64,000 bases of DNA from Ornithodoros turicata (GCF_037126465.1 NC_088209.1:12098052-12162051); one strand, 5' to 3'. Counted from the first letter of the stretch, positions 23,601 through 37,400 are shown. Numbers and translations: made by a program. The notes: generated from the sequence alone by a model not told the origin.

Positions 23601-26600
23601 GTAGCGATGAAGAAAGCAAAATATGACAGCAGCATCTACGGTATTTTTTACGTCAGCTAAAAAGCGACAATCCTGCATGGAAACATTTGTCCTAAAGCGC
23701 CTTCCAAAAACCACGTGGAAGAACGCAACTCTCATATATCCGTTCTAGAGGGAAAAAGTGGAGGACGAAATGTGTCGAATAGTGGGTATACAGTGGCGCC
23801 ACCGCAGGCGTGTAGCAATGAAGAAAGCAAAATATGACAGCATCATCTACGGTATTTTTTACGTCAGCTAAAAAGCGACAATCCTGCATGGAAACATTTG
23901 TCCTAAAGCGCCTTCCAAAAACCACGTGGAAGAACGCAACTCTCATATATCCGTTCTAGAGGGAAAAAGTGGAGGACGAAATGTGTCGAATAGTGGGTAT
24001 ACGGTGGCGCATCCGCAGGCGTGTAGCAATGGAGAAAGCAAAATATGACAGCAGCAGCTACGGTATTTTTTACGTCACCTGAAAAGCGACAGTCCTGCAT
24101 GTAAACATTTGTCCTACGCGCTTTCCAAAAACCACGTGGAAGAACGCAGCTCTCATATATCCGTTCTAGAGGGAAAAAGTGGAGGACGAAATGTGTCGAA
24201 TAGTGGGTATATAGTGGCGCCACCGCAGGCGTGTAGCAATGAAGAAAGCAAAATATGACAGCAGCAGCTACGGTATTTTTTACGCCACCTGAAGAGCGAC
24301 AGTCCTGCATGGAAACATTTGTCCTAAGCGCCTTCCAAAAACCACGTGGAAGAACGCAACTCTCTATATCCGTTCTAGAGGGAAAAAGAGGAGGACGAAA
24401 TGTGTCGAATAGTGGGTATATAGTGGCGCCACCGCAGGCGTGTAGCAATGAAGAAAGCAAAATATGACAGCAGCAGCTACGGTATTTTTTACGCCACCTG
24501 AAAAGCGACAGTCCTGCATGGAGACATTTGTCCTAAGCGCCTTCCAAAAACCACGTGGAAGAACGCAACTCTCTATATCCGTTCTAGAGGGAAAAAGAGG
24601 AGGACGAAATGTGTCGATAGTGGGTATACAGTGGCGCCACCGCAGGCGTGTAGCAATGAAGAAAGCAAAATATGGCAGCATCATCTACGGTATTTTTACG
24701 TCGCCTGAAAAGCGACAGTCCTGCATGGAAACATTTGTCCTAAGCGCCTTCCAAAGACCATGTGGAAGAACGCAACTCTCACATCTCCGTTCTAGAGGGA
24801 AAAAGTAGAGGACGAAATGTGTCGAATAATGGGTATAGAGTGGCGCCACCGCAGGCGTGTAGCGATGAAGAAAGCAAAATATGACAGCAGCATCTACGGT
24901 ATTTTTTACGTCAGCTAAAAAGCGACAATCCTGCATGGAAACATTTGTCCTAAAGCGCCTTCCAAAAACCACGTGGAAGAACGCAACTCTCATATATCCG
25001 TTCTAGAGGGAAAAAGTGGAGGACGAAATGTGTCGAATAGTGAGTATATAGTGGCGCCGCCGTAGGCGTATAGCAATGAAGAAAGCAAAATATGACAGCA
25101 GCAGCTACGGCATTTTTTACGCCACCTGAAAAGCGACAGTCCTGCATGGAAACATTTGTCCTAAGCGCCTTCCAAAAACCACGTGGAAGAACGCAACTCT
25201 CTATATCCGTTCTAGAGGGAAAAAGAGGAGGACGAAATGTGTCGAATAGTGGGTATATAGTGGCGCCACCGCAGGCGTGTAGCAATGAAGAAAGCAAAAT
25301 ATGACAGCAGCATCTACGGTATTTTTTACGTCAGCTAAAAAGGGACAATCCTGCATGGAAACATTTGTCCTAAAGCGCCTTCCAAAAACCACGTGGAAGA
25401 ACGCAACTCTCATATATCCGTTCTAGAGGGAAAAAGTGGAGGACGAAATGTGTCGAATAGTGAGTATATAGTGGCGCCACCGTAGGCGTATAGCAATGAA
25501 GAAAGCAAAATATGACAGCAGCAGCTACGGCATTTTTTACGCCACCTGAAAAGCGACAGTCCTGCATGGAAACATTTGTCCTAAGCGCCTTCCAAAAACC
25601 ACGTGGAAGAACGCAACTCTCTATATCCGTTCTAGAGGGAAAAAGAGGAGGACGAAATGTGTCGAATAGTGGGTATATAGTGGCGCCACCGCAGGCGTGT
25701 AGCAATGAAGAAAGCAAAATATGACAGCAGCATCTACGGTATTTTTTACGTCAGCTAAAAAGCGACAATCCTGCATGGAAACATTTGTCCTAAAGCGCCT
25801 TCCAAAAACCACGTGGAAGAACGCAACTCTCATATATCCGTTCTAGAGGAAAAAAGTGGAGGACTAAATGTGTCGAATAGTGGGTGTATAGTGGCGCCAC
25901 CGCAGGCGTGTAGCAATGAAGAACGCAAAATATGACAGCAGCATCTACGGTATTTTTTACGTCAGCTAAAAAGCGACAATCCTGCATGGAAACATTTGTC
26001 CTAAAGCGCCTTCCAAAAACCACGTGGAAGAACGCAACTCTCATATATCCGTTCTAGAGGGAAAAAGTGGAGGACGAAATGTGTCGAATAGTGGGTATAT
26101 AGTGGCGCCACCGCAGGCGTGTAGCAATGAAGAAAGTAAAATGTGACAGCAGCAGCTACGGTATTTTTTACGTCACATGAAAAGCGACAGTCCTGCATGA
26201 AAACATTTGTCCTAAGCGCCTTCCAAAAACCACGTGGAAAAACGCACCTCTCATATATCCGTTCTAGAGGGAAAAGTGGAGGACGAAATGTGTCGAATAG
26301 TGGGTATATAGTGGCGCCACCGCAGGCGTGTAGCAATGAAGAACGCAAAATATGACAGCAGCATCTACGGTATTTTTTACGTCAGCTAAAAAGCGACAAT
26401 CCTGCATGGAAACATTTGTCCTAAAGCGCCTTCCAAAAACCACGTGGAAGAACGCAACTCTCATATATCCGTTCTAGAGGGAAAAAGTGGAGGACGAAAT
26501 GTGTCGAATAGTGGGTATATAGTGGCGCCACCGCAGGCGTGTAGCAATGAAGAAAGCAAAATATGACAGCAGCAGCTACGGTATTTTTTACGTCACCTGA

Positions 26601-27213
26601 AAAGCGACAGTCCTGCATGGAAACATTTGTCCTAAGCGCCTTCCAAAAACCACGTGGAAGAACGCAACTCTCATATATCCGTTCTAGAGGGAAAAAGTGG
26701 AGGACGAAATGTGTCGAATAGTGGGTATATAGTGGCGCCACCGCAGGCGTGTAGCGATGAAGAAAGCAAACTATGACAGCAGCATCTACGGTATTTTTTA
26801 CGTCAGCTAAAAAGCGACAATCTCGCATGGAAACATTTGTCCTAAGCGCCTTCCAAAAACCACGTGGAAGAACGCAACTCTCATATATCCGTTCTAGAGG
26901 GAAAAAGTGGAGGACGAAATGTGTCGAATAGTGGGTATATAGTGGCGCCACCGCAGGCGTGTAGCAATGAAGAAAGCAAAATATGACAGCAGCAGCTACG
27001 GCATTTTTACGTCGCCTGAAAAGCGACAGTCCTGCATGGAAACATTTGTCCTAAGCGCCTTCCAAAAACCACGTGGAACAACGCAACTCTCATATATCCC
27101 GTCTAGAGGGAAAAAGTGGAGGACGAAATGTGTCGAATAGTGGGTATATAGTGGCGCCACCGCAGGCGTGTAGCAATGAAGAACGCAAAACATGACAGCA
27201 GCAGCTACGGTAT
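20661..27213. repeat. Satellite array, right block (same monomer, about 31 copies)
   Basis: Same ~210-bp monomer and orientation as the left block. It begins in mid-monomer exactly at the duplicated target site and ends inside a monomer near CTACGGTAT (27,205-27,213), after which unrelated sequence starts. The last ~1.5 kb contains more divergent monomers (for example near 26,130-26,280) than the interior, as expected at an array edge where homogenisation is weaker. A segment starting near 21,600 recurs at about 23,903 (2,304 bp apart), and a dimer period of 420 bp is visible at 24,950 and 25,370. Confidence 0.97.
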
Positions 27214-27372
27214 ACGGCAGTCGGCTACTGTCGACTGCCAAACCAATCCACAATCCATATATCCAGATATTACGGCGATGTGGTATCGCGAAAACAAAAC
27301 CGAAAGCGATAATGCACTCCTAGCGCGAATACAGCGCCATCTAACAAATTAGGAAAAACATGCAGAAAAAAA

Positions 27373-27714
27373 CACATCCTGCAGACTTGCCCGGCCGTAC
27401 GCGAAGACGGAGTGCCCAAGACACCAGTCCCTATCGCCATCATGTTGGGCTTCGAGGCATCACCCAGCTCCCAACCCCAGATCAATGACACGAAGAAAGT
27501 CCTCCTCAAGTGGGAAAAGGCCTCCAAAATCAAATCAAGGGCGCTCCACGAGACGGCCGGCAGACCCCGTCTCGAAACCGAAACCGGCCAACCACAGCGG
27601 ACGGCCAACCGAAGCCAGAGCCATCAAGGTGCGCCTCCGCACTCCGCAAGACGAACCCCCCCCCCCCCCCCCCCCAGCATGGCATTGACTCAAATTCCTC
27701 GCTCCTCTGATTAG
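27373..27714 (+). pseudogene. Non-LTR retrotransposon ORF2 C-terminus (fragment)
   Basis: Frame beginning HILQTCPAVREDGVPKTP, then a segment including LGFEASPSSQPQINDTKKVL, ending at 27,714. The H...TCP motif resembles the zinc-knuckle end of reverse transcriptase-endonuclease proteins (C-x-C-x-ETxxHILxxCP). The upstream part has been lost, and the satellite ends only ~160 bp before it. A run of about 20 C residues near 27,656-27,675 encodes a proline tract and may reflect replication slippage. Confidence 0.5.
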
Positions 27715-28000
27715 AGCTTGGAGGCTTGGAGACTCGCCTGTGACTCTTTTTATGGATGTCTGCCCTGTTGTAAAAGGGATTAGGCGAACCTGAACCTGAA
27801 TGAAGAAATCTGACATAAGATCCAAATGAACCAAGAATCACAAGAATAACAAACAAATGAACGTGTGAATGAATCTTCATTGTTAAATGCTATCCTCGCA
27901 CCTGTGACTTCAAAAGAAGTCTGCCCTGTGAGAAAAGGGATTAGGTGTAACGATACTCGATACTCGAATCCACGTGATGCACACGCTTGCCTTGGCGCAA
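27715..28000 (+). repeat. Retrotransposon 3' UTR with duplicated tail motif
   Basis: TCTGCCCTGTTGTAAAAGGG (27,759) followed by ATTAGG is repeated 161 bp later as TCTGCCCTGTGAGAAAAGGG (27,920) followed by ATTAGG; both are preceded by C(G/A)CCTGTGACT. This is consistent with two tandem 3' ends of the same element family. Confidence 0.5.
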
Positions 28001-28400
28001 GCAGACGAAACCAGACGAAACGTTGGACTGATAAGATAAAAAAGTGATCACCTACAGTTATTGCTAGAAATTAATCTTTCCAAATGTTCGTCAGAAACCG
28101 TGATATTATCGCACCGTGGGATTAATTACATGTTACAACTAGCCACGAGCGATAAACAAATGGAAGAGTATTTACTACTAGCCACGATAAATAAATAAAA
28201 CAGTTAGAAGCATCAATATAATACCGTTCTATTTATTCTTCGTAGATATTTCTTCATGGACTTGACATCGTTCTTATTTTTCATTTTTTACTCTCCGTTC
28301 ACGTGTTAACAATTAGCACGTGCAATTAAGCGACCCAACGACATCGCCACCGCTTTTGTGTTTTGTGTACCTGTGTTGAGTAACGTGCTATGATCATAAC
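28001..28400. other. AT-rich intergenic stretch
   Basis: No coding signal or repeat recognised. It precedes the proposed first coding exon of the Fcf2-domain gene, so the promoter and 5' UTR should lie here, but I see no distinct core motif. Confidence 0.4.
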
Positions 28401-31400
28401 ATGAAGAAGTTTCAAAGCCATCTTCCAACAGACAGCATCCTGAAGTCCAAGTACTTGAAGAACTTCGAGCGGATATCTTTCAAGCAGAATGCGGGAGGTA
28501 CGGTTGTATGGGTGATTGTCAGCCGTGGGGGGTTGCTGCTGCGGGTTTAGATCAAGCAAATCGCAACTAAACGCAGAGCCCATGGTGTTCTATACGTTAG
28601 CTTATGTTCCTCGCCTATTTCCTAGACGCATCTTCGTCAGAATCATCGGACGAAGAATTTGGAGACGTTGAAGTACAGTTTGTCATAGACAAGAAGCCAC
28701 AGACGGAACCATCTGAAACTACAGACAAGAAACCCCAAGCGCAGAGGTGAGCTCGAGTTCCACAATCTGTATCCGAATGTGGGTGCATTTCCGTACCTGG
28801 ACCACTGGCTTTTAAGAGTTAACGAGAACGTTCAGTGACTGATCAGTGCCTATGCGTCAAAGAGGGTCATATACTGAATCGAAACCTGTAAGAATTATAA
28901 AATTGCGCGGTCTACAACCTTTTTTATATGCACTTGTATAACGCCACATGAAGGACCTTAGCAGCAGCAGCGGGAACAGAGATGAAAGTTGCCATCAACT
29001 GCCAGAAGCTCAGGTTAGCCTCAACCCTGTGGTATCTGTATATGCTGTGTAGAACATGGTTGTCTAAAATCTCCAACCTGTGGCCAGCACCACCTAGAGG
29101 AGAAGGCCGGAGTGCTCTCTCGAGTGATGTCACAAGCGGAAGGCGTTCGCGCTGTGTCTGCGTCTGCTCTTCTCGACTGCCATGGTCGGACAGGGCAGAC
29201 GCCGTAAATTAGTTCGACTTCCGTCTCACAATGCAGCACTCTGCCACTTGAAAAAATGTGTGCGACACTTTGTTTGACGATGTCGAACCGCTGCTACGTC
29301 GTCAATTGGAGAGGGAACTAGAACGACGAGCCCAAAGTTAATCTCTTTTGCTCCCCGAGGATGCAACACAGTGTGCAAAGTGGCTGATCGCTATCACAAG
29401 AAAGTATTTGGAGCTCAAGACTTGCGTCAAGGTGAAGCATGTTTTATCTGTGTGTTCGGTAGATCTAATCTAAAACCAAACCATGAAATTAATCAGTAAA
29501 AAAAAAATGCAACAGAAATGCTCGAACAGGCCCTGCTCTTCCTGTGTATATACAGGGTGTCCCACCGAAAAAGGGCCAGGGGCTAACGAAAAAACAGAGT
29601 GATCTACACAAATGGAACCAACTGTATGTGCTTGGCTGTTGTGTGGTCTATCCAAAAATATATTTTTCATCGGCCCTTGTCAATTAATTAGCGGTAATTA
29701 ATTTTCCAACTTTTTAATTATCGGTTTTAGCTCTCAGATGTCAATGAGGAAGTTGTAGTACATGTCGAAAAAGACGAAAGTGGTTCGAGGTTTCTATGGC
29801 TTGTGGTCTAGTTTTTTCCCGGGTTTAAAAATTGGTTTCAGAAGCCGCGCGCACCACAGAGCGCTTCCCATAATTCGGCGCCCGCGCGCGACGATTGCAG
29901 TGCACTCTGATCGGTGTGCCATGAAACAGGTGAAATATCTTCCTCTTGTGTGACGTGGCCCAAGGATGGTCTCCAAGCGCTAATATCAAGGTCAATGTAC
30001 GCCGGAGGGCGCTGGAATCGTCGCGCGCGGGTGCCGAATTGCCGGACTTTTAAGCCCGGGAAAAAACGAAACCACAAGCCATAGCGACCTTGAACCACTT
30101 CAGTTGTGTCTCTTTCGACATCTGCTACAACCTCCTCATTGACATCTGAGAGCTAAAACCGATGATTAAAAAGTTGGAAAATTAATTACCGCTAATTAAT
30201 TGACAGGGGGCGATGAAAAAATTTTTTTTGGATAGACCACACAACTGCCAAGCACGTACAGTTGGTTGCATTTGTGTAAAGCACTCCGTTTTTTTTTTAG
30301 CCCCTGGCCCTCTTTCGGTGGGACACCCTGTATATAGTATGTATATGACACTAACTACATATGACATCAAAGTCCAAATAGTTCACGTTTTTTACTGAAG
30401 TTATGTCATTTGCACTTCCACGAGAGAACTGTAAGGGTGATAGAGGTACCTCTTTCAGTTCCAAAGTTGAACAGTGTTGTCCATCTTTCCGAGTTACCCA
30501 GCGTACATGTCCAAACCCGAACACACTAAAAGGAGGGATAAGCTGTAGGAGAAAGTAAAGAGACTGAAGTCTATTTACATGACGCGAGCCCTGGAACAGT
30601 CCTCGATGACGTTTGAAGAGGAAGAAAGGCGCCCCCACTTCGCATCCCTCAATGAGCTCGGGCACGTTGATGAGAGGTGTCCTCTGTTTCAGAGCTGTGG
30701 ACTGTTGAACACGCATCTAAGTGCTCCACACTCCTCTGGATGAGCGATGATGAAGTGCCTTCCTAGCCGGCATCCGTGACAGTTGGCCAAGACACGGACA
30801 TTAAGATATGCTTTCAAAAGCTGATTCTTCAGAGACTGGGGTACCTTGTGATCCCGAAGTCAACCCAAGACACAAGAGAGCACAAGAAAGTGTTGGACAC
30901 ACTTCTAAAGCGCAATAGTGATGCGTCCGAATTTGAAGATATCCTTGCATCCCTCGACTCTTTGCTAAATGCAGTCGAGAGTAAGTTGCCAGCAGAGAAA
31001 AAACGAAATGCTCAAGCCTCTCCGACAGCAAGTGCACCTTCTTGGCAAACGTTCACCGATATACCCTTCTGAAATGATGCTCCTAGCTTCCTTCTTGCAC
31101 ACAATCTCCTCTCTTGCTCACAGGTTCGTGAGGCAATCTCTCTGCTTAGTAGTGCCTCATCCTGTAACAATAAGAAAGGTGTGTAAGGTGTTCCCTCTAG
31201 ATGGAGCAATCTGTCGCACTTGTTGCACCCTACCTCTGGGACTTCTTTTGGCAGTTCTGATTTTGACTTGGTTTTCATTTTTGCATTCTTCCCGCTGCCT
31301 GCGTCCCTGGGTATGTGAACAGGATTTGGGTGGCGAATTCAGAGGCTCGAAAATGGGTTGGCTTCAGGTGGGCTGCATATGCCTAACTGGTTCCAGTGGA

Positions 31401-34400
31401 AGAATTTAAGTTGAAAGTGTACATTGTTTATGCAGGAATCCCTTTTCAGAGCGACATCCAGCTTCTCGCTTCTCTGTGTCTATTTTCTTTCATTAAAAAA
31501 CCTGAGTGGTCCGAGTATGAAACTACATTCAAAATGTCAGTGATGGCCATTAACTGCTTCTGCAGTAGTTTAACTAGTAGTTCAATTTAGAGCACTGCAC
31601 GGGCCCGACCCGGCCCGCGGGCCGGGCTGGGCTTGTTATTGGCCGTGTGCTCCGGGCCGGGCCGAGCCCGGGCCGACAAAATACGCCACCACCGCGGGCC
31701 GGGCCGGGCCCGGGCCGACAAATATGTTCCCGAGGGTCAGGCCCGGCCGGGCCACGCAGCTAATTCCACACATTGGAGATGCATTAGTTCATATCATCAT
31801 GCGCTTGCGTCATTCCTGTGCATATTTTGCAAAGACAAGCAAAGGGTACTGCATTATGCATATGATTCGACCCTCTAGAACATTCTCCAAGCCACTTTAC
31901 ATTGCTCCTCACTCCTCACATATTTCACAATCACTTTGGCAAAGCTTGGTGAGAGGGATAGGGACTGGGAGACGCAGTTTGTTGACAGCATGCTCTATCT
32001 CCGCAAAATCTTGACAGTGTAACGATAACGCCCCGTGCGTTCTTAATTTAATTTGGTCTCGTGCGGTTACGGTGTTAAACCGCCATCACTTGTATGTTTG
32101 TCTTCTCTCCTTATAAATTTACTTATAAATTTGTTGGATAATTGCCAGAAACGCGTACGTCGCGGCTGGAAATACTAGGCCGGGATCTACTCGCCGGGTC
32201 ACCGGGCCGGGCCGGGCCGGGCTCTATTTGCTTAGACGCCGGGCCGGGCCGGGCTCTAGTCACTGGGTCACCGGGCCGGGCCGCATAAAAATATGAAGGT
32301 CCGGGCCCGGGTCGGGCCGGGCCATTTTTCGATGCGCCCGGGCCGGGTCGGGCCCGGAAAAGTCGGCCCGTGCAGTGCTCTAGTTCAATTACTTTGCAGT
32401 GGAGTAGTTAAAACTACTCCTTTAACTACTGCAATGTAGTTTAACTACATCTATAACTACTTAATGTTGTCCATCAACACCAATCTCTTGTAGCGTTCTT
32501 GGACAACTAAATATGAATCACAAGCAATGATAAACTTTGGCTCAAGCGATTGCTACGATCGTCAAATACAAAGCTTGCAGTGAGATTCTTTCTGCGCCAA
32601 CGCGATAAACTAAGTTGCAGAATTATTTCACAGCAAATGAGGCTTGACTAGTTGCCATTACATTTCTGCAAGTAGTTGGTGACTACTTTTTAACTACAAT
32701 CAGGTAGTTTAACTAGTAGTTTAACTACATGTAGTTAACTACTGGCCATCACTGCAAAATATATTGTCGGTTTTGCCTCATGAGCTGTGATGTGAACGCA
32801 AATTTATTTCGACAGAGTGAAGCTGTCTTCAGAACTAAATCCTGGACTCGAGCTGAGAGACTCCTACGTGGTCACACGCCCAGACAGAGACCCAACAGCA
32901 GCGTCTCACAAGCTGCGGAACCTGGCCCTCTCGCTAGCCGAGGATAATGTACGACACTTTTTTTCAAACGTTACGGCTTCACTCATTATGTTATCAAGAA
33001 ACTTTGCAGGATGCTGCTTCACGCGCTAATATTTATTTAAGAATTTTTTCTCACTTTCATGCAACAGATTTCAAAACGTAGCGTCATCGTGCAAGGCTTT
33101 GAGAAGCGATACACTGTGCCGCCATACACAGAGACTGTGCGACAGCTGAAGGCGGAACGCAAAGTAAGTTTACTATGTGACACGTATCCTGCGTGTCTGT
33201 TATACAGTTGAACCTCTCAATAACGAACGTCGATTTAACGAAATCCTCTGTTTAACGAAAAATTTCCGTTGCACGAACGCATCCCTATAGACGCCAATGT
33301 ATTTTTGCATTCGATTTAACGAAATACATTCGTTTGGTCACCTCTATTTAACGAAATCTCTGGGCTCTTCTGCGCGTGTCTTCCCCCTTCACCACGAAGA
33401 AAAGGAGAAGAAACCTTCCCTCTCTGTTGTCCTTACGCGGGTTTTCGTTGGTTACTTTGGTTGTCACGTGCTGTAGGCACGAGCGTGCCGACATATGCGT
33501 CTCCGCCGCCGGTAATCGTTGCGCCGACGCTGTTTCGAAACCGGCGCGAGGGTCTCTTCGCACCTGTTTTCGGACAAGAAAACACGCATTGCTGACATCT
33601 CGCGAAGTCTAATTTGCTTGTGTTGATGAAGACGACAGTACGTTGCGGTTTTGTGCCTTTTCATTACTTGTTTTTGTTCGCGCCGCTGATGCTGACGGTG
33701 GTAAAATGGGCATGATGCCGCTGCCGTTCAAGGTTCCATCTGCGCAGACGTCTACGTGACATGTACCCGTTTCTCGTTCTTTTCGGCGGTGTACGGTTGT
33801 TCTTTCCGGACGTCATGAGTGCAAGTGAACCAACCAAGAAACTTCGATACGCGATCGCGTAGGAGAAAGCAGTCGAGGTCATCCGTAGTTACGAAGGTTA
33901 TGAATGCTCAGAACGATATTGTGCACAAATTACGCGTTACCTAGCGTTCTGTAATGAATAAAGCTTGATATTTTGTGCCCTTCTTACCTTAGTACCTGTT
34001 TTATGACAAATGACGTTTTGCGGTACGCGCGGCGCTGGTAGTGCGGCGGCCATCTTTGTTTAACTTGGCGTGTTCCATTTAACGAATATCTCGATTTAAC
34101 GAAACAAAGAGCCAGCATTTACAAATTCGTTATATAGAGGTTCAACTGTATGTAGGCGGGGATGCAAAAAGTATTTCCTCTTTCCTTTTTTTGAAGAAAT
34201 CAAATTTGATTAATTTGATTTTAATAAACTTTCTTAAATCGAGGCTTTGCAAGAATCTGAAAAGAAATTAGGTGAGCATCATACCGAACACATCATATCC
34301 GATTAAAAACAATTAAAAACCCCCCCAGTGCTGGGTAGGACGAGGACAGAGGATAAAAAAGGACAAGGACCGGCACTGATGCTTACTCTGCTACATTATA

Positions 34401-37400
34401 TCACCCTCTCGATACCAAATACAAAATTCGCATTCTTTTTGCGCAAGTAATTAATTTGTAAACGATGAGGGAACAGATGAGGCAACACGCAGGGCACGCA
34501 ACAGGCAGGGAACACGATGAGGCAAACAGGAATGGGAATGTGAAGAGCAAAAAAGAGAGCCCCATACTGCGGTGGTCCATCTGGAGGAGGATAGCGTGAT
34601 GTCACCCAGCATTGTCATCTGCTTCAAAATTTACATTCTCCTGGTGTGCTCTTTACCCGACACTTGACACAAAAATTGTCAGTAACGCTTACATTAACAA
34701 ATGCAGTAAATTGAGAGAAATGTAGGGACCCTCTTTAGAAGTTTTCCAGGTAACTGAGTGAGGTTCAGGAAAGCTAAGTGGAAAATAATGAGTTAAACAG
34801 CGGAGCTTGGCCGATATAAGGAGGAGTTTTTCCCCTGAGTGTGGCTTTTGTTGGTTTTGTTGATGCTACATTGTGGAGCCCTCTTCAGGAAACAATCTCC
34901 TTTCCAAGGAAAATGTTGGTAAAAGACACTAAAACGATTCAAATCACACTCGGCACGAGTGATTAAGATCGGGATTAAAATTAATGGATAAAATCAAGAT
35001 TTAAATCGCACAACTGCGTACGTGGGTCAGCCTGTTTACTTTTTGCGTAAATTTGCTAAAAGACGTGAACAATTGCAACATGGTAATCAGCCCCAGAAGA
35101 GGAAAAGCTGCGATTTTCCAAATTTTCAAATTTTTTTAGTAAAAGAAGGATGTTGTTTGACATTGCCGCATTTAATGTTTACCGGATATCACTTTCTTGT
35201 TTATCCGAGTTAGCAATATTATTCTCTTTGGTGATAAAATAGCATAAAAGCAGCAGCAAAAAAGGACGTGTTTGGGCAACGGACTACGCAGAAGGACCCG
35301 CGTCTGTGTCATCCGCCTCTTTTTTTTGTGCCAGAACTCTGGCTTTTCTTTTTTGCAGTATGTTGTCCTCTTCATTAGCAACACTATGAGTTACATACCC
35401 CTTGAAAATGATGCGTGAATGTTCTCGTGACCAGTTCCCATTGGTCGGCAAGTGGGACCTGGTAGTTGCCTCCGCCCGGGAGCTAAACCCTCTGTCTCAT
35501 CTGCAAGCATCACTTCAAAAGATCATGAATGATCGAATATATCTAGAGGATTTTGAATATGTGACTAGAAAGTACAGTTGCCGTTCAATTCTTCGAACTT
35601 GGCGGGGATCGCGGAAAAGTCTGAATAATCGAGCAGTCCGAAAAAACAAATTTTGCTTCAAAATAAGCGTTACTAAGCCCTAGTAGGCTGGAAAAATTTG
35701 TTGATGCTTTCCTAACGTGCTTCCAGCTTTGCCTGGTGACATCAGCTTCTATTTCCCAAAGCAACACATCGTCACTATCGTGAACACTATCAGAGGCACC
35801 ACCGTCATCAAGTCCACAAGTTGACTTCACCTACCGCATGCGTGCTCTTGGTGAAGCTCGCTTTAGAGCGCTGTCGCGCGACTCGCGGGCGCACAGCACG
35901 TGCTGGGACGTTGGCCTAAAATGAAGACGCAAAAGCGTTACGGCAGACCTCTTCCACTCAGAGGAATGGAAAATCAACAATCATCACTGCCTATTTTTTT
36001 TGCCTCAATATTTCAGTTGGTTGATTTCTTTTGATACGAATTTCGGATGATACCAATATTTTCCCTCACCCCAAGAGAGAAATTCACTGGTTGGGCAAAC
36101 AGAGTCCGAAATATCGAGCGACGGAGCTGCACGACGTCCAAAATTTTGGACGTTCTTTTATATCACCTCTATGGGCCCGCAGCCGTTCCGCGAACAAGTC
36201 CGAATAATCGAGCATATCCGAAAAATCGGTCGGCGACTGTATAGCATGTTTTTGTAAAGGAAGTCCATCTAATAAATAACGCTGATCCGCTATTCGTCTC
36301 CCAGTTGTTGCATTGAGCATTGCTGCTTGTCTGTGTATTGTCTTCTGCAGTAGCTAGCTTCAGCACGACCAGGCTTGAGCAGTTGTCACAAGCAGCCTGA
36401 GCAGCATGTTACAACTAGTACTGACCACTACAGCTACCACTTTTTGTAAAAGTACCTGTAAAGTGCAACTACAGCAGTGCCCAAGTTTCCTAGCGTGATC
36501 TTGCTGCACTAGCAATGTTGTGCACCTGTCGAGGTTCAGATTTAGGTTTTCTTTTAGGAAATGACAAAAATATTTGCAAAGACTTTATCGCTTTTCCTGG
36601 GATATGGAAGCATGTTTTTGACCCAAGAATCCCCCACGTATTGGACTTTTTATGGGTTATGGTGCTGGCCTGCATGCTGTTTGTTTATCTGCTAGACAAA
36701 TGAAAACCTTGGAACATACCTGTAGTGCACCCTACCTAGCGAGCCCTGTTGGAGCTTCAAAAAGATGATGTTGCACAAAAAAATTCATTCCTACCTAAAT
36801 ATTCCTAGATGTGCTCCCCTGACCATGCCTCTGGAAGGCATCGCCCCCCCCCCTCCGCCAAAAAAAGAGAGAGGTCAGGGGTAGTAGAAATTGCGATTGC
36901 ATGCCCTAAAGCCCTAAAGTACACATCCACACAGAAAGTACATATGCAACATGCAATACCTGGCAGAGCATCAAACCGGAACCTTTTGGCGGTTTGTTTC
37001 GGGTTCGGGTTCGGTCATAAAGGTTTGGTTCCGGTTCAGCTCTGGAGTTAACATATATTGGTTCGATTAACCGGTTCAGAAACTGTGAACCGGTTCGGAA
37101 CTGGATTGAGGTGCTAATATGCTAAAAAATTATAGGTAACCACTAAAAATGATACAGTATCTCTTAGCTACGTTTTTTATGCATTTATTTCTGTTTTTAG
37201 ATCAACGGGACCCCCTTTTATCCGTTCCACGAGTAACGTGCCGCCAATCTAGGCAGGCAGACCGTCTGAATTCCCACATCTCCCCCACCACACACCAACC
37301 CAAACCACACCGGTAACCGAAGTTTTTAGATCGGTTCAGTTCTGGTTCAGTTCCAGCTAAAAATAACTGTCAATTCCAGTTTTGGTTCCGGTCCGGCCCG

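Noticed and set aside
1..27213. CRISPR-like regular repeats
   Set aside because: The units are ~210 bp and contiguous with no unique spacers, in a eukaryotic context with introns; this is a satellite.
31596..32375. CpG island promoter
   Set aside because: The GC-rich blocks lie inside the terminal inverted repeats of a hAT-type element with a perfect 8-bp duplication; no gene start is attached.
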